In this document: one piece after another, positions 9,884-18,962 of the stretch
Layout of the letters: every line of letters begins with the position of its first letter
How positions within the stretch are numbered: the stretch's first letter is position 1
Assembly (NCBI RefSeq): GCF_003751305.1
Contig: NZ_RJKV01000003.1
Span: forward strand, 248,001 to 312,000
From: Stenotrophomonas rhizophila
GTDB taxonomy: Bacteria > Pseudomonadota > Gammaproteobacteria > Xanthomonadales > Xanthomonadaceae
DNA: 64,000 nt
Reading direction: 5' to 3'
Notes under the pieces: model-generated
Told to the model about the DNA's origin: nothing
What the model saw: the letters and a program-made list of their open reading frames with translations, nothing else
Database searches by the model: none
Position numbers and translations under genes: made by a program

Positions 9884-10525
9884 ATGGCCCGTTCCCTGCT
9901 CTCTTCCCTCAAGCCGCTGGCTGGCAATGCGCTGCAGCTCACGCTCAACCGCGCGCTGGCGCTGGACCCGGACACCCGCCGCGCGCTGGCCGCGCTGGAT
10001 GGCCGCCACATCGCCCTGACCCTGGAATCGCCTGCGTTGGCGATGCGGATCGGGGTGGACGGGGAGCGCCTCACGGTCGGCCCGGTCGATCCGCAGCAGG
10101 AGCCGGACCTGGCCGTGCGCAGCACGCTGGGCGGGGTGTTGGCCCAGCTGCCCTTCCTGGCCAATGCACGCCGTGGTGGTGATGCGCCGGCCGGGCGGGT
10201 CAAGGTCTCCGGCGATGCCGAGCTGGCCCGCCGCCTGCAGCAGCTGGCGACCCGTTTCGATCCGGACTGGCAGCAGCCGTTCGTGCGCGTGTTCGGCGAG
10301 GTGATGGGCGTGCAGATCGCCAACACCCTGCGCTCGGCACTGCAGCATGCGCGCCGCGGCGCGTCCGACCTGGCGCACAGCGCCGCTGAATTTGTCACCG
10401 AGGAGTCGCGCGACGTGGTACCCCGAGCAGAACTGGATGCCTTCCACGACGATGTGGACGTGATGCGCGACGACGTTGAACGCATGGCCGTGCGCGTCCA
10501 GCGCCTGCGGCAGGTGGGCGCATGA
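9884..10525 (+). CDS. ubiJ: UbiJ, SCP2-domain ubiquinone biosynthesis accessory factor
   Basis: The 213-residue protein has an N-terminal SCP2-like lipid-binding domain (about residues 12-110, for example [19 protein letters not shown]) and a C-terminal helical part. UbiJ binds lipid and helps assemble the cytosolic ubiquinone synthesis complex. The gene directly precedes ubiB with an ATGA overlap, as in the ubiE-ubiJ-ubiB order known in proteobacteria, but ubiE is not next to it here. An alternative GTG start lies one codon earlier at 9881. Confidence 0.85.
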   Translation: MARSLLSSLKPLAGNALQLTLNRALALDPDTRRALAALDGRHIALTLESPALAMRIGVDGERLTVGPVDPQQEPDLAVRSTLGGVLAQLPFLANARRGGDAPAGRVKVSGDAELARRLQQLATRFDPDWQQPFVRVFGEVMGVQIANTLRSALQHARRGASDLAHSAAEFVTEESRDVVPRAELDAFHDDVDVMRDDVERMAVRVQRLRQVGA

Positions 10526-12180
10526 AGGCGATCTTCCGGGCCAGCCGCATCGGCCGCATCATCCTGCGTTACCGCCTCGACGATCTGCTCCAGGGCACCC
10601 CGGCCGAACGCTGGCTGCGCCTGGCCAAGCCGTTCGTGCCACGCGCCTCGGCCGACATCGCCGCACAGTCGCGCGGTGCGCGCCTGCGCCTGGCGCTGCA
10701 GGACCTCGGCCCGATCTTCGTCAAGTTCGGCCAGATCCTCTCCACCCGTCGTGACCTGATCCCGGCCGACGTCGCCAACGAACTCACCCTGCTGCAGGAC
10801 CGGGTCAAGCCGTTCGACGGCGCCACCGCGCAGGCCATCGTCGAGCGCGCGCTCGGCCGCCCGGTCAGCGAAGCGTTTGCCAGCTTCGATCTGCAGCCGC
10901 TGGCCTCGGCCTCGATCGCGCAGGTGCACGCGGCCACGCTCGCCGATGGCCGCCAGGTGGTGGTCAAGGTGCTGCGCCCGGACATCGAAAAGCAGATCGA
11001 CGCCGACATCGCACTGCTCAAATCGGCCGCCGCGCTGATTGAACGCGCGCACCCGCGCGCCGACAAGATCCGCCCGCGCGAAGTGGTCGCCGAAGTCGAA
11101 AACACCCTGGCCGCCGAACTGGATCTGCAGCGCGAAGGTGCCAATGCCAGCGTGCTGCGCCGCAACTGGATCGACTCGGACGATCTGTACGTACCGGAAG
11201 TGATCTGGAGCCATACCGCCGAGCGCGCGCTGACCCTGGAGCGTGTGTGGGGCATTCCGTCGGATGACATCGTCGCGCTGGACAAGGCCGGCATCGACCG
11301 CAAGGCGCTGGCCGCCAAGGGCGTGCGGGTGTTCTACACCCAGGTGTTCCGCGACAACTTCTTCCACGCCGATGCGCACGCCGGCAACATCTGGGTCGAC
11401 ACCGATCCGGCACGCCGCGACAACCCGCGCTTCATCGCGCTGGATTTCGGCATCATGGGCCAGCTGTCCGAAGAAGATCAGTACTACCTGGCCGAGAACT
11501 TCATGGCCATCTTCAACAAGGACTACCGGCGCATGGCCGCGCTGCATGTCGAGGCCGGCTGGATGCCCAACAACGTACGCATCGATGAACTCGAAGCGGC
11601 CGCGCGTTCGGTGTGCGAACCCTATTTCACCCGCCCGCTGTCGCAGATCTCGCTGGCCGAGGTGCTGATCAAGCTGTTCCGCGTGGCCCAGCGCTACGAG
11701 CTCACGCTGCAGCCGCAGCTGATCCTGCTGCAGAAGACCCTGCTCAACATCGAAGGGGTCGGCCGCCAGCTCGATCCGGAACTGGATATCTGGGCGGTCG
11801 CGCGGCCGGTGCTCGAACGCATCCTGCGCGAGCGCTACAGCCCACGCCGCGTACTCAAGGAAGTGCGCAAGCGCCTGCCTGAAATCATGACGCATACGCC
11901 GGACATGCCGCGTCTGGTCCACGCCTGGCTGCGCCAGCAGGTGGAAGGCGACCACGAACTGTCGATGCGCTCGCGCGATCTGGCGGCGCTGAATGTCAGC
12001 GTGCAGAAACTGCAGAAGCGCGCGGTGGCGGCGATCGCCGGCGTCGGCCTGATGATCGTCGCCGCGGTGCTGTATGGCCTGCAGCCGGGTGGCTGGTACT
12101 TCGGCGATGCCCCGGTGTGGAGCTGGGTGACCGGCGCGGCCGGCGTGTTCTCGCTGGCCAGTGCCTGGTGGCGCCGATGA
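10522..12180 (+). CDS. ubiB: UbiB, ABC1/ADCK-family ubiquinone biosynthesis ATPase
   Basis: This 552-residue protein has the UbiB hallmarks in order. They are the KxGQ motif in [15 protein letters not shown], the Ala-rich nucleotide loop ASASIAQVH, the ExD motif in [11 protein letters not shown], the HADAHAGN catalytic loop and the DFGIMGQLS metal motif. Two C-terminal membrane helices follow (around [17 protein letters not shown] and [15 protein letters not shown]). UbiB is needed for an early step of ubiquinone synthesis at the inner membrane, probably as an ATPase that extracts lipid intermediates. It is coupled to ubiJ upstream and to the pseudouridine synthase gene downstream by 4-bp overlaps. 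Confidence 0.95.
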   Translation: MKAIFRASRIGRIILRYRLDDLLQGTPAERWLRLAKPFVPRASADIAAQSRGARLRLALQDLGPIFVKFGQILSTRRDLIPADVANELTLLQDRVKPFDGATAQAIVERALGRPVSEAFASFDLQPLASASIAQVHAATLADGRQVVVKVLRPDIEKQIDADIALLKSAAALIERAHPRADKIRPREVVAEVENTLAAELDLQREGANASVLRRNWIDSDDLYVPEVIWSHTAERALTLERVWGIPSDDIVALDKAGIDRKALAAKGVRVFYTQVFRDNFFHADAHAGNIWVDTDPARRDNPRFIALDFGIMGQLSEEDQYYLAENFMAIFNKDYRRMAALHVEAGWMPNNVRIDELEAAARSVCEPYFTRPLSQISLAEVLIKLFRVAQRYELTLQPQLILLQKTLLNIEGVGRQLDPELDIWAVARPVLERILRERYSPRRVLKEVRKRLPEIMTHTPDMPRLVHAWLRQQVEGDHELSMRSRDLAALNVSVQKLQKRAVAAIAGVGLMIVAAVLYGLQPGGWYFGDAPVWSWVTGAAGVFSLASAWWRR

Positions 12181-12923
12181 GCGCGATCGAGCTGCAGGCA
12201 GAGGCCATCGCCGAGACGCCTGCGGCGCTTCCGCCCCTGCAGCTGCTGCACCTGGACGACCAGCTCGCCGTGGTCAACAAGCCCGCCGGGCTGATGGTCC
12301 ACGACAGCAAGCTTGCCCGGGGCGAAGACGACTTCCTCGCCGACCGCCTGCGCGAACAGCTCGGCAAGCCGATCTTCCTCGTCCATCGCCTGGACCGCGC
12401 CACCAGCGGCTGCCTGCTGCTCGCCTTTGATCGCGAAAGTGCCAGCGTGCTCGGCAAATCGCTGATGGGCGGCGACGTCACCAAGGATTACCTCGCGATC
12501 TGCCGCGGCTGGCCGGCCGACGAGGCCTTCACCGTCGACCACGACCTCGATGGCGGCCCCGGCAAGCCGGTCAAGAAGCAGGCGATCACCCACTTCCAGC
12601 GTGTCGCCGTGGGCGAGATCGCGATCCCGATGGGCGAGTTCGACACCTCACGCTACGCCCTGCTGCGCTGTCAGCCGCAGACCGGCCGATTCCGCCAGAT
12701 CCGCCGCCACCTCAAGCACCTCTCGCATCACCTGATCGGCGACACCAGCCACGGCGACGGCCGCCACAACCGCAGCTTCCGCATGCAGGGCATCCACCGC
12801 ATGCTCCTGCACGCCGAGCGCCTGCGCTTCCCGCATCCGGACGGCACGCCGATGGACATCAGCGCGCCGGTGGATGGCGAATTCCGCAAGGCGATGGATC
12901 TGTTCGACTGGGAAGTGCGCTGA
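12177..12923 (+). CDS. RluA-family pseudouridine synthase, TruC-like
   Basis: The 248-residue enzyme carries the catalytic HRLDRATSG motif of RluA-type pseudouridine synthases and [11 protein letters not shown] near residue 35. There is no S4 domain. The length and the pattern [11 protein letters not shown] fit TruC, which modifies U65 of tRNA, better than RluC or RluD. The ATG at 12177 overlaps the ubiB stop. The TruC identity is by resemblance; another small RluA member is possible. Confidence 0.8.
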   Translation: MSAIELQAEAIAETPAALPPLQLLHLDDQLAVVNKPAGLMVHDSKLARGEDDFLADRLREQLGKPIFLVHRLDRATSGCLLLAFDRESASVLGKSLMGGDVTKDYLAICRGWPADEAFTVDHDLDGGPGKPVKKQAITHFQRVAVGEIAIPMGEFDTSRYALLRCQPQTGRFRQIRRHLKHLSHHLIGDTSHGDGRHNRSFRMQGIHRMLLHAERLRFPHPDGTPMDISAPVDGEFRKAMDLFDWEVR

Positions 12924-13005
12924 CCTGCCCGGCTTCCTCATCCATGGGATACGAACAGCTGCGGTACGCGGACTTACACGTACCCCTCTGTGATCCTGAG
13001 CCCGA

Positions 13006-13554
13006 TTACTTCTTCGCCGGCGCGGCCGCAGGCGCCGGCTCATTGACGATCGCCTCCAGGTCCTTCTGCAGATCCACGAACAGCGGCTGCATCTTGGCCT
13101 GGATCGCCACCATCACGTTCTGCATCAGCGCCGGCGTCTTGTCCAACAGGCTCTGCCCCGCCGAGCTCTCATAGAACTCCGCCATCGCCAGCACGTCTTC
13201 CTTGCTGAAGGTCTGCTTGTACAGATCCACGTACATCGGCCGCAGCTCCTTCCAGGACAGCGCCTGACGCACGGTCTGGTTGGTCCGCTGCTCGATCCGC
13301 TGCAACTGTGCCTGCTGCGTCGCATCCAGCTGGCGCTGCTGCGCCACCTGCTGGAACTGCTGGCGCTGCATCGCCTCGATCTGCGGCAGCATCGTGTCCA
13401 GCATGGTCTGCGCGCGCGACGCGGCCAGCAGGCGGTTGATGTCGGCATCCGACGGCGGCGCGGCGATGGCCGGCGCGATCGCGCCCAGGCCCAGCGCCAG
13501 GGCGAATGTCATGCGGATCAGGCCACGGCGGGCCATCGGGCGGATCGGGAACAT
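13006..13554 (-). CDS. DUF2059 exported protein
   Basis: The 182-residue protein has a signal peptide (basic start, then MTFALALGLGAIAPAIAA, cleavage near residue 32). The mature part is rich in Gln and helical, typical of DUF2059 (SADVLAMAEFYES-like segment here as EDVLAMAEFYESSAG). It ends in an Ala-Pro-Lys tail. The function of the domain is unknown. A second in-frame ATG (MARRG) seven codons in is a possible start. It is divergent from arfB. Confidence 0.8.
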   Translation of the reverse strand: MFPIRPMARRGLIRMTFALALGLGAIAPAIAAPPSDADINRLLAASRAQTMLDTMLPQIEAMQRQQFQQVAQQRQLDATQQAQLQRIEQRTNQTVRQALSWKELRPMYVDLYKQTFSKEDVLAMAEFYESSAGQSLLDKTPALMQNVMVAIQAKMQPLFVDLQKDLEAIVNEPAPAAAPAKK

Positions 13555-13677
13555 TGCGGAGCATCCTGCGTTGCGGGAAACCGGAGAATACCTGCGATGG
13601 CGTCATCAGACCGTAATTGAGGACGTTATCGGCGACATCCACGCACGTTGCAGTCACCCAGCCGGCGGTCCTCCCCT

Positions 13678-13690
13678 TACAATGCGGCCC
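13678..13690 (+). promoter_or_regulatory. -10 box for a probably leaderless arfB transcript
   Basis: TACAAT (13678-13683) is followed by 7 bp and then the ATG at 13691. This supports 13691 over the in-frame ATG at 13682, which overlaps the -10 box itself. Confidence 0.4.
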
Positions 13691-14122
13691 ATGGGCAACG
13701 GGCCAGTCACCATCAGCGCGCACCTGACGATTCCGGATACGGAACTCGTCGAGCGGTTCGTGCGCGCCAGCGGCGCCGGTGGCCAGAACGTCAACAAGGT
13801 CTCCACCGCCGTCGAACTGCGCTTCGACGTGGCCGGCTCGCCTTCGTTGCCCGAGCCGTTGCGCGCGCGCCTGCTGGCCCGCCGCGACCGGCGCATGACC
13901 GGCGAAGGCGTGCTGGTCATCGATGCACAGCGTTTCCGTACCCAGGACCGTAACCGCGAGGACGCGCGCGATCGACTGGCCGCCTTCATCCAGGCGGGGC
14001 TGAGCGTGCCCAAGGCACGCGTGGCCACCAAGCCGACCTACGGGTCGAAACTGCGTCGTCTGGACGCCAAAAAGGGGCGCGCGCAGGTCAAGCGCGGGCG
14101 CACCACACGCAATTGGGAGTGA
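13691..14122 (+). CDS. arfB: ArfB, alternative ribosome-rescue peptidyl-tRNA hydrolase
   Basis: The 143-residue protein has the GGQ motif in GAGGQNVNK and a strongly basic C-terminal tail (KKGRAQVKRGRTTRN) that in ArfB threads into the empty mRNA channel. ArfB (YaeJ) frees ribosomes stalled on mRNAs lacking a stop codon. The short N-terminus and lack of the other release-factor domains exclude RF1 and RF2. Its TGA is at 14120-14122, and the following acyltransferase gene starts 4 bp later, so the two are one transcription unit. Confidence 0.92.
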   Translation: MGNGPVTISAHLTIPDTELVERFVRASGAGGQNVNKVSTAVELRFDVAGSPSLPEPLRARLLARRDRRMTGEGVLVIDAQRFRTQDRNREDARDRLAAFIQAGLSVPKARVATKPTYGSKLRRLDAKKGRAQVKRGRTTRNWE

Positions 14123-14126
14123 TTGC

Positions 14127-14729
14127 TTGAACAACCGAAGTCCGTTGTTGCCGGTGGTTCCGCCGAACATGCCGCAGGTCAAACCGAACCGCTTCCTCCG
14201 CTGGCTGGCCCGCTGCACGCTGCGCCTGGGCGGTTGGAAAGTGACCGGCACCCTGCCCGATGTGCCCAAAGTGGTGTTCATCATCGCCCCGCATTCGTCC
14301 AACTGGGACGGCTTCTGGGGCATGGCGGCCAAGATCGCGCTGGGCATGCAGGTCAAGGTGCTGGGCAAGGCCTCGCTGTTCTGGTGGCCGCTGGGGCCGC
14401 TGCTGCGCAAGCTCGGCGTCATCCCGCTGGACCGCAGCTCGCCGCAGGGCACCGTGGAGCAGGCGGTCAGCCTGATCCGTGGCTCGGACCGCCTGTGGTA
14501 CGCGATCACCCCGGAAGGCACGCGCAAGGCGGTGCAGCACTGGAAGGCCGGCTTCCTCAAGATCGCGCGCATGGCCGATGTGCCGGTGCTGGCCGCGTAC
14601 TTCCACTACCCGGAAAAGACCATCGGCATTGGCCCGTTGTTCCATCCCACCGGCAACGACGTAGCCGACATGGCCGCGATCCGCGAGTACTACCGCCCCT
14701 GGCAGGGCAAGACCCGCGGCACCGTCTGA
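14127..14729 (+). CDS. PlsC-like lysophospholipid acyltransferase family protein
   Basis: This 200-residue protein has the acyltransferase signature HSSNWDGF (the HX4D box near residue 53) and the later EGTRK motif, placing it in the 1-acyl-glycerol-3-phosphate acyltransferase superfamily. The TTG start at 14127 is preceded by GGGAG (14115-14119) with 7-bp spacing, which favours it over the ATG at 14169. The exact acceptor lipid cannot be told from sequence. It is probably a second, specialised PlsC paralogue at the inner membrane. Confidence 0.8.
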   Translation: MNNRSPLLPVVPPNMPQVKPNRFLRWLARCTLRLGGWKVTGTLPDVPKVVFIIAPHSSNWDGFWGMAAKIALGMQVKVLGKASLFWWPLGPLLRKLGVIPLDRSSPQGTVEQAVSLIRGSDRLWYAITPEGTRKAVQHWKAGFLKIARMADVPVLAAYFHYPEKTIGIGPLFHPTGNDVADMAAIREYYRPWQGKTRGTV

Positions 14730-14875
14730 GCGCCGCCGGGCGGGTCGGGCGGGGTAGCCCCCACGGCCCGCACAGCCACGCGCCACGACCGGCACATGCC
14801 GCCTGCGGGCTTTGGGAGTAGGGTGATCGGCTGCGGGATTTTCCGTCCCGCGCCCTCATCCAAGGAGCCCGTTTC

Positions 14876-17032
14876 ATGTCGCGTACCGTAGTTTTGGCCG
14901 CTGCCATCAGCCTGGCGCTGGCGGCCTGTTCCGGCAAGGAGTCCACCCCCGTGACCGATACCCAGCCCGCCCCGACCCAGCAGCCGGCCGATGCGTCCGC
15001 CAACCCGCTGTTGAGCGCCAGCACGCTGCCGTTCCAAGCGCCGCCGTTCGACAAGATCAAGGACAGTGACTACCTGCCGGCCTTCAACGAAGGCATGAAG
15101 CAGCACCTGGCCGAAGTCCGCAAGATCGCCGACAACCCCGAGCCGGCCACCTTCGACAACACCATCGAAGCGCTGGAGCGCAGCGGCGAGACGCTGACCC
15201 GCGTGTCGCGCATCTTCTTCGGCCTGGTCCAGGCCGACACCAACGATGCACGCCAGAAGGTGCAGGAAGAAGTCGCCCCGAAGCTGGCCGAACACCAGGA
15301 CGAGATCAACCTCGACCCGAAGCTGTTCGCCCGCATCAAGACCATCTACGACCAGCGCGATGCGCTGGGCCTGGACCCGGTGCAGAAGCGCCTGGTCGAG
15401 CGTGACTACCAGGAGTTCGTGCGCGCCGGCGCGCAGTTGAACGATGCCGACAAGGCCTCGCTGCGCAAGCTCAACGTGGAAGAAACCACGCTGGCCACGC
15501 AGTTCCACACCCGTCTGGTGGCTGCGACCGCCGCCGGTGCCGTGGTCGTCGATGACAAGGCCAAGCTGGCCGGCCTGGATGAGGATGCGATCAACACCGC
15601 CGCCGCCGATGCCAAGGCCCGCAACCTCGATGGCAAGTACCTGCTGCCGCTGCAGAACACCACCCAGCAGCCGGTGCTCGGCTCGCTGAGCGACCGCGAG
15701 CAGCGTGCTGCGGTGCTGAAGGCGTCGGAAACCCGGGCCGAAAAGGGCGACGCCAACGACACGCGCGAGACCATCCAGCGCCTGGCCCAGCTGCGCGCGC
15801 AGAAGGCCAAGCTGCTCGGCTTCGAGAACTACGCCGCCTACAGCCTGGCCGACCAGATGGCCAAGACCCCGGCCGCCGCGCTCAAGCTGCTGACCGACAC
15901 CGTGCCGGCCGCCACCGCCAAGGCGCGTGGTGAGATCAGCGAAATGCAGAAGGTGATCGATGCGCAGAAGGGCGGCTTCAAGCTCGCTGCCTCCGATTGG
16001 GACTTCTACGCCGAACAGGTGCGCAAGGCGCAGTACGACCTGGACGAATCGCAGATCAAGCCGTACTTCGAGATGGACAACGTGTTGCAGAACGGCGTCT
16101 TCTACGCCGCCACGCAGCTGTACGGCATCACCTTCAAGCCGCGTACCGACATCCCCACCTACCACCCGGACATGAAGGTCTACGAAGTGTTCGACAAGGA
16201 CGGCACCTCGCTGGCCCTGTTCTACACCGACTACTTCAAGCGTGACAGCAAGTCCGGCGGCGCCTGGATGGATGTGTTCGTCGAACAGGACGGCCTGACC
16301 GGTGCCAAGCCGGTGGTGTACAACGTGTGCAACTTCACCAAGCCCGCCGCCGGCCAGCCCGCGCTGCTGAGCTTCGATGACGTGACCACGATGTTCCATG
16401 AGTTCGGCCACGCGCTGCACGGCATGTTCTCGAAGGTGAAGTACCCGTCCATCGCCGGTACCAGCACCTCGCGCGACTTCGTCGAGTTCCCCTCGCAGTT
16501 CAACGAGCATTGGGCGCTGGACCCGAAGGTCTTCGCCAACTACGCCAAGAACTACAAGACCGGCGAGCCGATGCCGCAGGCGCTGGTCGACAAGATCCTC
16601 AAGGCGCGCACCTTCAACCAGGGCTATGCGACCACCGAGTACCTCTCGGCCGCCCTGCTCGACCTGGCCTGGCACACCCAGCCGGCCGACGCCAAGCTGC
16701 AGGACGTCGCCCCGTTTGAAGCGGCCGCGCTGAAGAAGTTCAAGGTCGACCTGCCGCAGGTGCCGCCGCGCTACCGCACCAGCTACTTCGATCACATCTG
16801 GGGCGGTGGGTATTCGTCCGGCTATTACGCCTACTTCTGGGCCGAAGTGCTGGACCATGACGCCTTCGAGTGGTTCAAGGAGAACGGTGGCCTGACCCCG
16901 GAGAACGGCCAGGTGTTCCGCGACAAGATCCTCTCGCGCGGCAACAGCGTGGAGCTGGCCGATCTGTACCGCGAGTTCCGCGGCAAGGATCCGTCGGTGG
17001 AACCGCTGCTGGTCAATCGTGGCCTGAAATAA
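14876..17032 (+). CDS. M3 family metallopeptidase, Dcp-like, lipoprotein
   Basis: The 718-residue protein has a lipoprotein signal ending LALAAC (Cys19), so it is likely anchored in the envelope. The zinc motif is HEFGH at residues 508-512, with the third ligand expected in the downstream SRDFVEFPSQ segment. The overall sequence (FDKIKDSDYLPAF at the start, YSSGYYAYFWAEVLDHDAF near the end) matches peptidyl-dipeptidase Dcp, which removes C-terminal dipeptides. An AGGAG ribosome site lies before the ATG (bases 14861-14866). A REP hairpin and a strong terminator follow. Confidence 0.93.
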   Translation: MSRTVVLAAAISLALAACSGKESTPVTDTQPAPTQQPADASANPLLSASTLPFQAPPFDKIKDSDYLPAFNEGMKQHLAEVRKIADNPEPATFDNTIEALERSGETLTRVSRIFFGLVQADTNDARQKVQEEVAPKLAEHQDEINLDPKLFARIKTIYDQRDALGLDPVQKRLVERDYQEFVRAGAQLNDADKASLRKLNVEETTLATQFHTRLVAATAAGAVVVDDKAKLAGLDEDAINTAAADAKARNLDGKYLLPLQNTTQQPVLGSLSDREQRAAVLKASETRAEKGDANDTRETIQRLAQLRAQKAKLLGFENYAAYSLADQMAKTPAAALKLLTDTVPAATAKARGEISEMQKVIDAQKGGFKLAASDWDFYAEQVRKAQYDLDESQIKPYFEMDNVLQNGVFYAATQLYGITFKPRTDIPTYHPDMKVYEVFDKDGTSLALFYTDYFKRDSKSGGAWMDVFVEQDGLTGAKPVVYNVCNFTKPAAGQPALLSFDDVTTMFHEFGHALHGMFSKVKYPSIAGTSTSRDFVEFPSQFNEHWALDPKVFANYAKNYKTGEPMPQALVDKILKARTFNQGYATTEYLSAALLDLAWHTQPADAKLQDVAPFEAAALKKFKVDLPQVPPRYRTSYFDHIWGGGYSSGYYAYFWAEVLDHDAFEWFKENGGLTPENGQVFRDKILSRGNSVELADLYREFRGKDPSVEPLLVNRGLK

Positions 17033-17045
17033 TCGCGGCATCCCG

Positions 17046-17070
17046 GTAGGTACCGACCGTTGGTCGGTAC
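17046..17070 (+). repeat. GTAG-headed REP hairpin (SMAG-like)
   Basis: GTAG is followed by GTACCGACC-gtt-GGTCGGTAC, a perfect 9-bp stem. It lies 13 bp after the M3 peptidase gene and before its terminator. Confidence 0.85.
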
Positions 17071-17096
17071 GCCTGCCACCGGTACACGCTGAAACG

Positions 17097-17128
17097 AAAA
17101 CGGCAGGGGAAACCCTGCCGTTTTTTTT
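17097..17128 (+). terminator. strong intrinsic terminator
   Basis: The stem CGGCAGGG (17101-17108) and CCCTGCCG (17113-17120) has a GAAA loop, is preceded by four A and followed by eight T. It ends the M3 peptidase transcript and, since A runs flank it, may also end the minus-strand gene pair that starts beyond it. Confidence 0.93.
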
Positions 17129-17156
17129 GGGTTGCTGCTCCGCTGGGGCGGGCGCA

Positions 17157-17606
17157 TCACGTCCCCACATGCACGCCCTCAGCGATTTCACTGCACCCCA
17201 GGTGATCCAGCGCGATCTCCAGCGCGTGCATGTAACTCTGCGCGCAGTACCCCCGGGCCACGCCGATGCGCTGGCCCACATGCGCTGGCAGGCACGCCTC
17301 CGGGGCGCGCGCATCGTCGTCGTGCACTTCCACGTAGGCGTTATGCAGATGCGGCAGCAGGCGCTGCAGGCGCGCGCTGTCCACGCACGCACCCGGATCG
17401 AGCAGGGTGACTTCGCCTCGGCTGTGATCGGCCACGCGCAGGGCATCCAGCAGTTCCTGCTCCGAGCCACACGCGCGGATCGCCACCGTGGTGCCCGCAT
17501 CGATCGCGCGATGCACCAGGGATTTGAGGACGAGCGGCGGCAACGGCTGCGCGGTACGGATCAGCTGCCCGGCCGCTTCCGGCCCACGGATGATGAAGAT
17601 CGACAT
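17157..17606 (-). CDS. type II dehydroquinase-like protein lacking catalytic residues
   Basis: The 149-residue protein has the size and order of type II 3-dehydroquinase (AroQ). A start IFIIRGP matches the usual LVLNGPN region, VTLLDPGA matches INPGAYTH, AYVEVHDDD matches IEVHLSN, and RGYCAQSYMHALEIAL matches the last helix. The catalytic Tyr and Arg of the flexible loop, the first Asn and the His of YTHTS are absent; only the His of EVH remains. It is therefore unlikely to be a shikimate enzyme. The fold assignment is by eye and its role is unknown. It follows the next gene with a 3-bp gap, so the two form an operon. Confidence 0.5.
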   Translation of the reverse strand: MSIFIIRGPEAAGQLIRTAQPLPPLVLKSLVHRAIDAGTTVAIRACGSEQELLDALRVADHSRGEVTLLDPGACVDSARLQRLLPHLHNAYVEVHDDDARAPEACLPAHVGQRIGVARGYCAQSYMHALEIALDHLGCSEIAEGVHVGT

Positions 17607-17609
17607 GGC

Positions 17610-18020
17610 TCAGCCCTCTACGGCCTGCAGGCGATGGGCGGCGATCGCCAACGACAGCCGGCACGCATCCTGGCGACCGCTGCTGCAGACGACCCGCGCG
17701 GCCGGGGCATGCTGCGGATGCAGGTGCTCGTCCAGCGCGTCGTCGTCGTCGCTGGCCATCTCGATGTACGGCACCGGCAGGTCCTCCAGCGCGGTGCGCA
17801 GTGCCTGGCCGTAGCGCGCCCACTGCGGTGCATCGACCGCCGCGGTGGCGATCAGGACCAGCGCCGGGCGGCTGCGCTGGGCACGCTGCAGGCAGCGCAC
17901 CAGGGCCGGCAGAGAGTCGCAGTCGCGGCAGGCCAGGCGGTGCCCGGCGACCCGTGCAGGCAGCGGCGACGCGTCCGGCACGGCGTTCGACGGTGTGTGC
18001 CGGATCAGCAGGATGGTCAT
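17610..18020 (-). CDS. second dehydroquinase-like protein, more degenerate
   Basis: The 136-residue product parallels its downstream neighbour in size and layout: ILLIRHTP at the start, ALVLIATAAV in the middle, LPVPYIEMASDDDD where AroQ has LPVIEVHLSN, and CRLSLAIAAHRL as last helix. It keeps none of the AroQ catalytic residues. It is the first gene of the pair. I take the two as a tandem duplication that diverged, but the homology is inferred by eye. The function is unknown. Confidence 0.45.
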   Translation of the reverse strand: MTILLIRHTPSNAVPDASPLPARVAGHRLACRDCDSLPALVRCLQRAQRSRPALVLIATAAVDAPQWARYGQALRTALEDLPVPYIEMASDDDDALDEHLHPQHAPAARVVCSSGRQDACRLSLAIAAHRLQAVEG

Positions 18021-18197
18021 GGAGCGTCTCTTCGAAGCACCCTTCGGTGCGGTGTCGCCACGATGCGGCTGCGCCCCGTAAAACCGCGATGCCGACCCGG
18101 CACGCCCGGCGTAAACAGTGCGTAGTTTTTGGGACCCGGCCAGGGAACTTGCCCGGCTCCCGTCCGGTCACAGCCACACACTTCCTGGAGCGCCCGT

Positions 18198-18830
18198 ATG
18201 GACACCCCCGCCGCCGCCTCTGCCCCCACCGACCACCGCCTGCTGCGCTGGCTGAAGAAGGAAGCCCTGCCGCTGCTGGTGATGCTCGGCCTGCTCGCTG
18301 CGGCGCGCGACACCTTGGCCAACCACTACCAGGTACCCAGCGGCTCGATGCAGCACACGCTGATGCCCGGCGACCGGGTGGTGGTGGACATGCGCGCCTA
18401 CGGCGTGCGCCTGCCGTTTACGTCGGTGGAACTGCTGCACACCGGCCAGCCGCAGCGCGGTGACGTGGCGGTGTTCGATTCACCGCAGGACGGCACCCGG
18501 CTGATCAAGCGCATCGCGGCGGTTGGCGGGGATCGGGTCGAGCTGCACGACGGTCACCTCAGCATCAACGGCCATCCGCTGGCTCAGGCCGGGGTGGGTG
18601 AGATCGAAGACTTCGGTCAGCATCTGGCGCAGCTGGATCTGGGCCAGGGCGGTGGTCCGGACATCACCGGCCTGACCGTGCCCGCCGGGCAGGTGCTGAT
18701 GCTCGGCGACCACCGCGGCAACAGTGCCGACGGCCGCTTCTTCGGCCTGGTCCAGGCCAGCGCGTTGTACGGCAAGGCCTCGCACGTCTACTACCGACGC
18801 GGCGAAGGCCTGACCTGGCAGATGCTGTAA
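18198..18830 (+). CDS. lepB: signal peptidase I
   Basis: The 210-residue S26 protease has one N-terminal membrane helix (residues 22-36). The nucleophile is Ser50 in VPSGSMQHTL, the general base Lys104 in RLIKRIAAVGGD, and the box GDHRGNSADGRFFG lies near the C-terminus. It removes signal peptides at the outer face of the inner membrane. It is shorter than the main LepB of enterobacteria and is not next to lepA or rnc, so it may be a second, accessory signal peptidase. GGAG 7-8 bp before the ATG at 18198 supports this start. Confidence 0.88.
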   Translation: MDTPAAASAPTDHRLLRWLKKEALPLLVMLGLLAAARDTLANHYQVPSGSMQHTLMPGDRVVVDMRAYGVRLPFTSVELLHTGQPQRGDVAVFDSPQDGTRLIKRIAAVGGDRVELHDGHLSINGHPLAQAGVGEIEDFGQHLAQLDLGQGGGPDITGLTVPAGQVLMLGDHRGNSADGRFFGLVQASALYGKASHVYYRRGEGLTWQML

Positions 18831-18843
18831 TGCCCGTCGCGAT

Positions 18844-18874
18844 CTGAATCGATATCTGCAACATCTCGATTCAG
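18844..18874. promoter_or_regulatory. inverted repeat between lepB and the MFS gene
   Basis: A perfect 9-bp inverted repeat, CTGAATCGA (18844-18852) and TCGATTCAG (18866-18874), has a 13-bp spacer and no T run. It fits an operator better than a terminator and lies 89 bp before the transporter start. No regulator can be named. Confidence 0.4.
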
Positions 18875-18962
18875 ACCTATCAGGTTATGGATCGACCTGC
18901 CGGCGCTGCCTATCCTGAGCGCTGACTCCTCGCTCCGGCCCGTCTACGCGGGCCTTACCGGC

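Noticed and set aside
9739..11955. Very long open frame on the minus strand opposite ubiJ and ubiB (about 738 codons).
   Set aside because: It is antisense to two firmly identified genes and its product is His/Arg-rich with no domain. Such frames come from the strong third-position GC bias.
14690..17500. About 936-codon open frame on the minus strand opposite the M3 peptidase gene.
   Set aside because: Same reason: mirror frame of a real gene with HEFGH and a lipoprotein signal; no family-like sequence.
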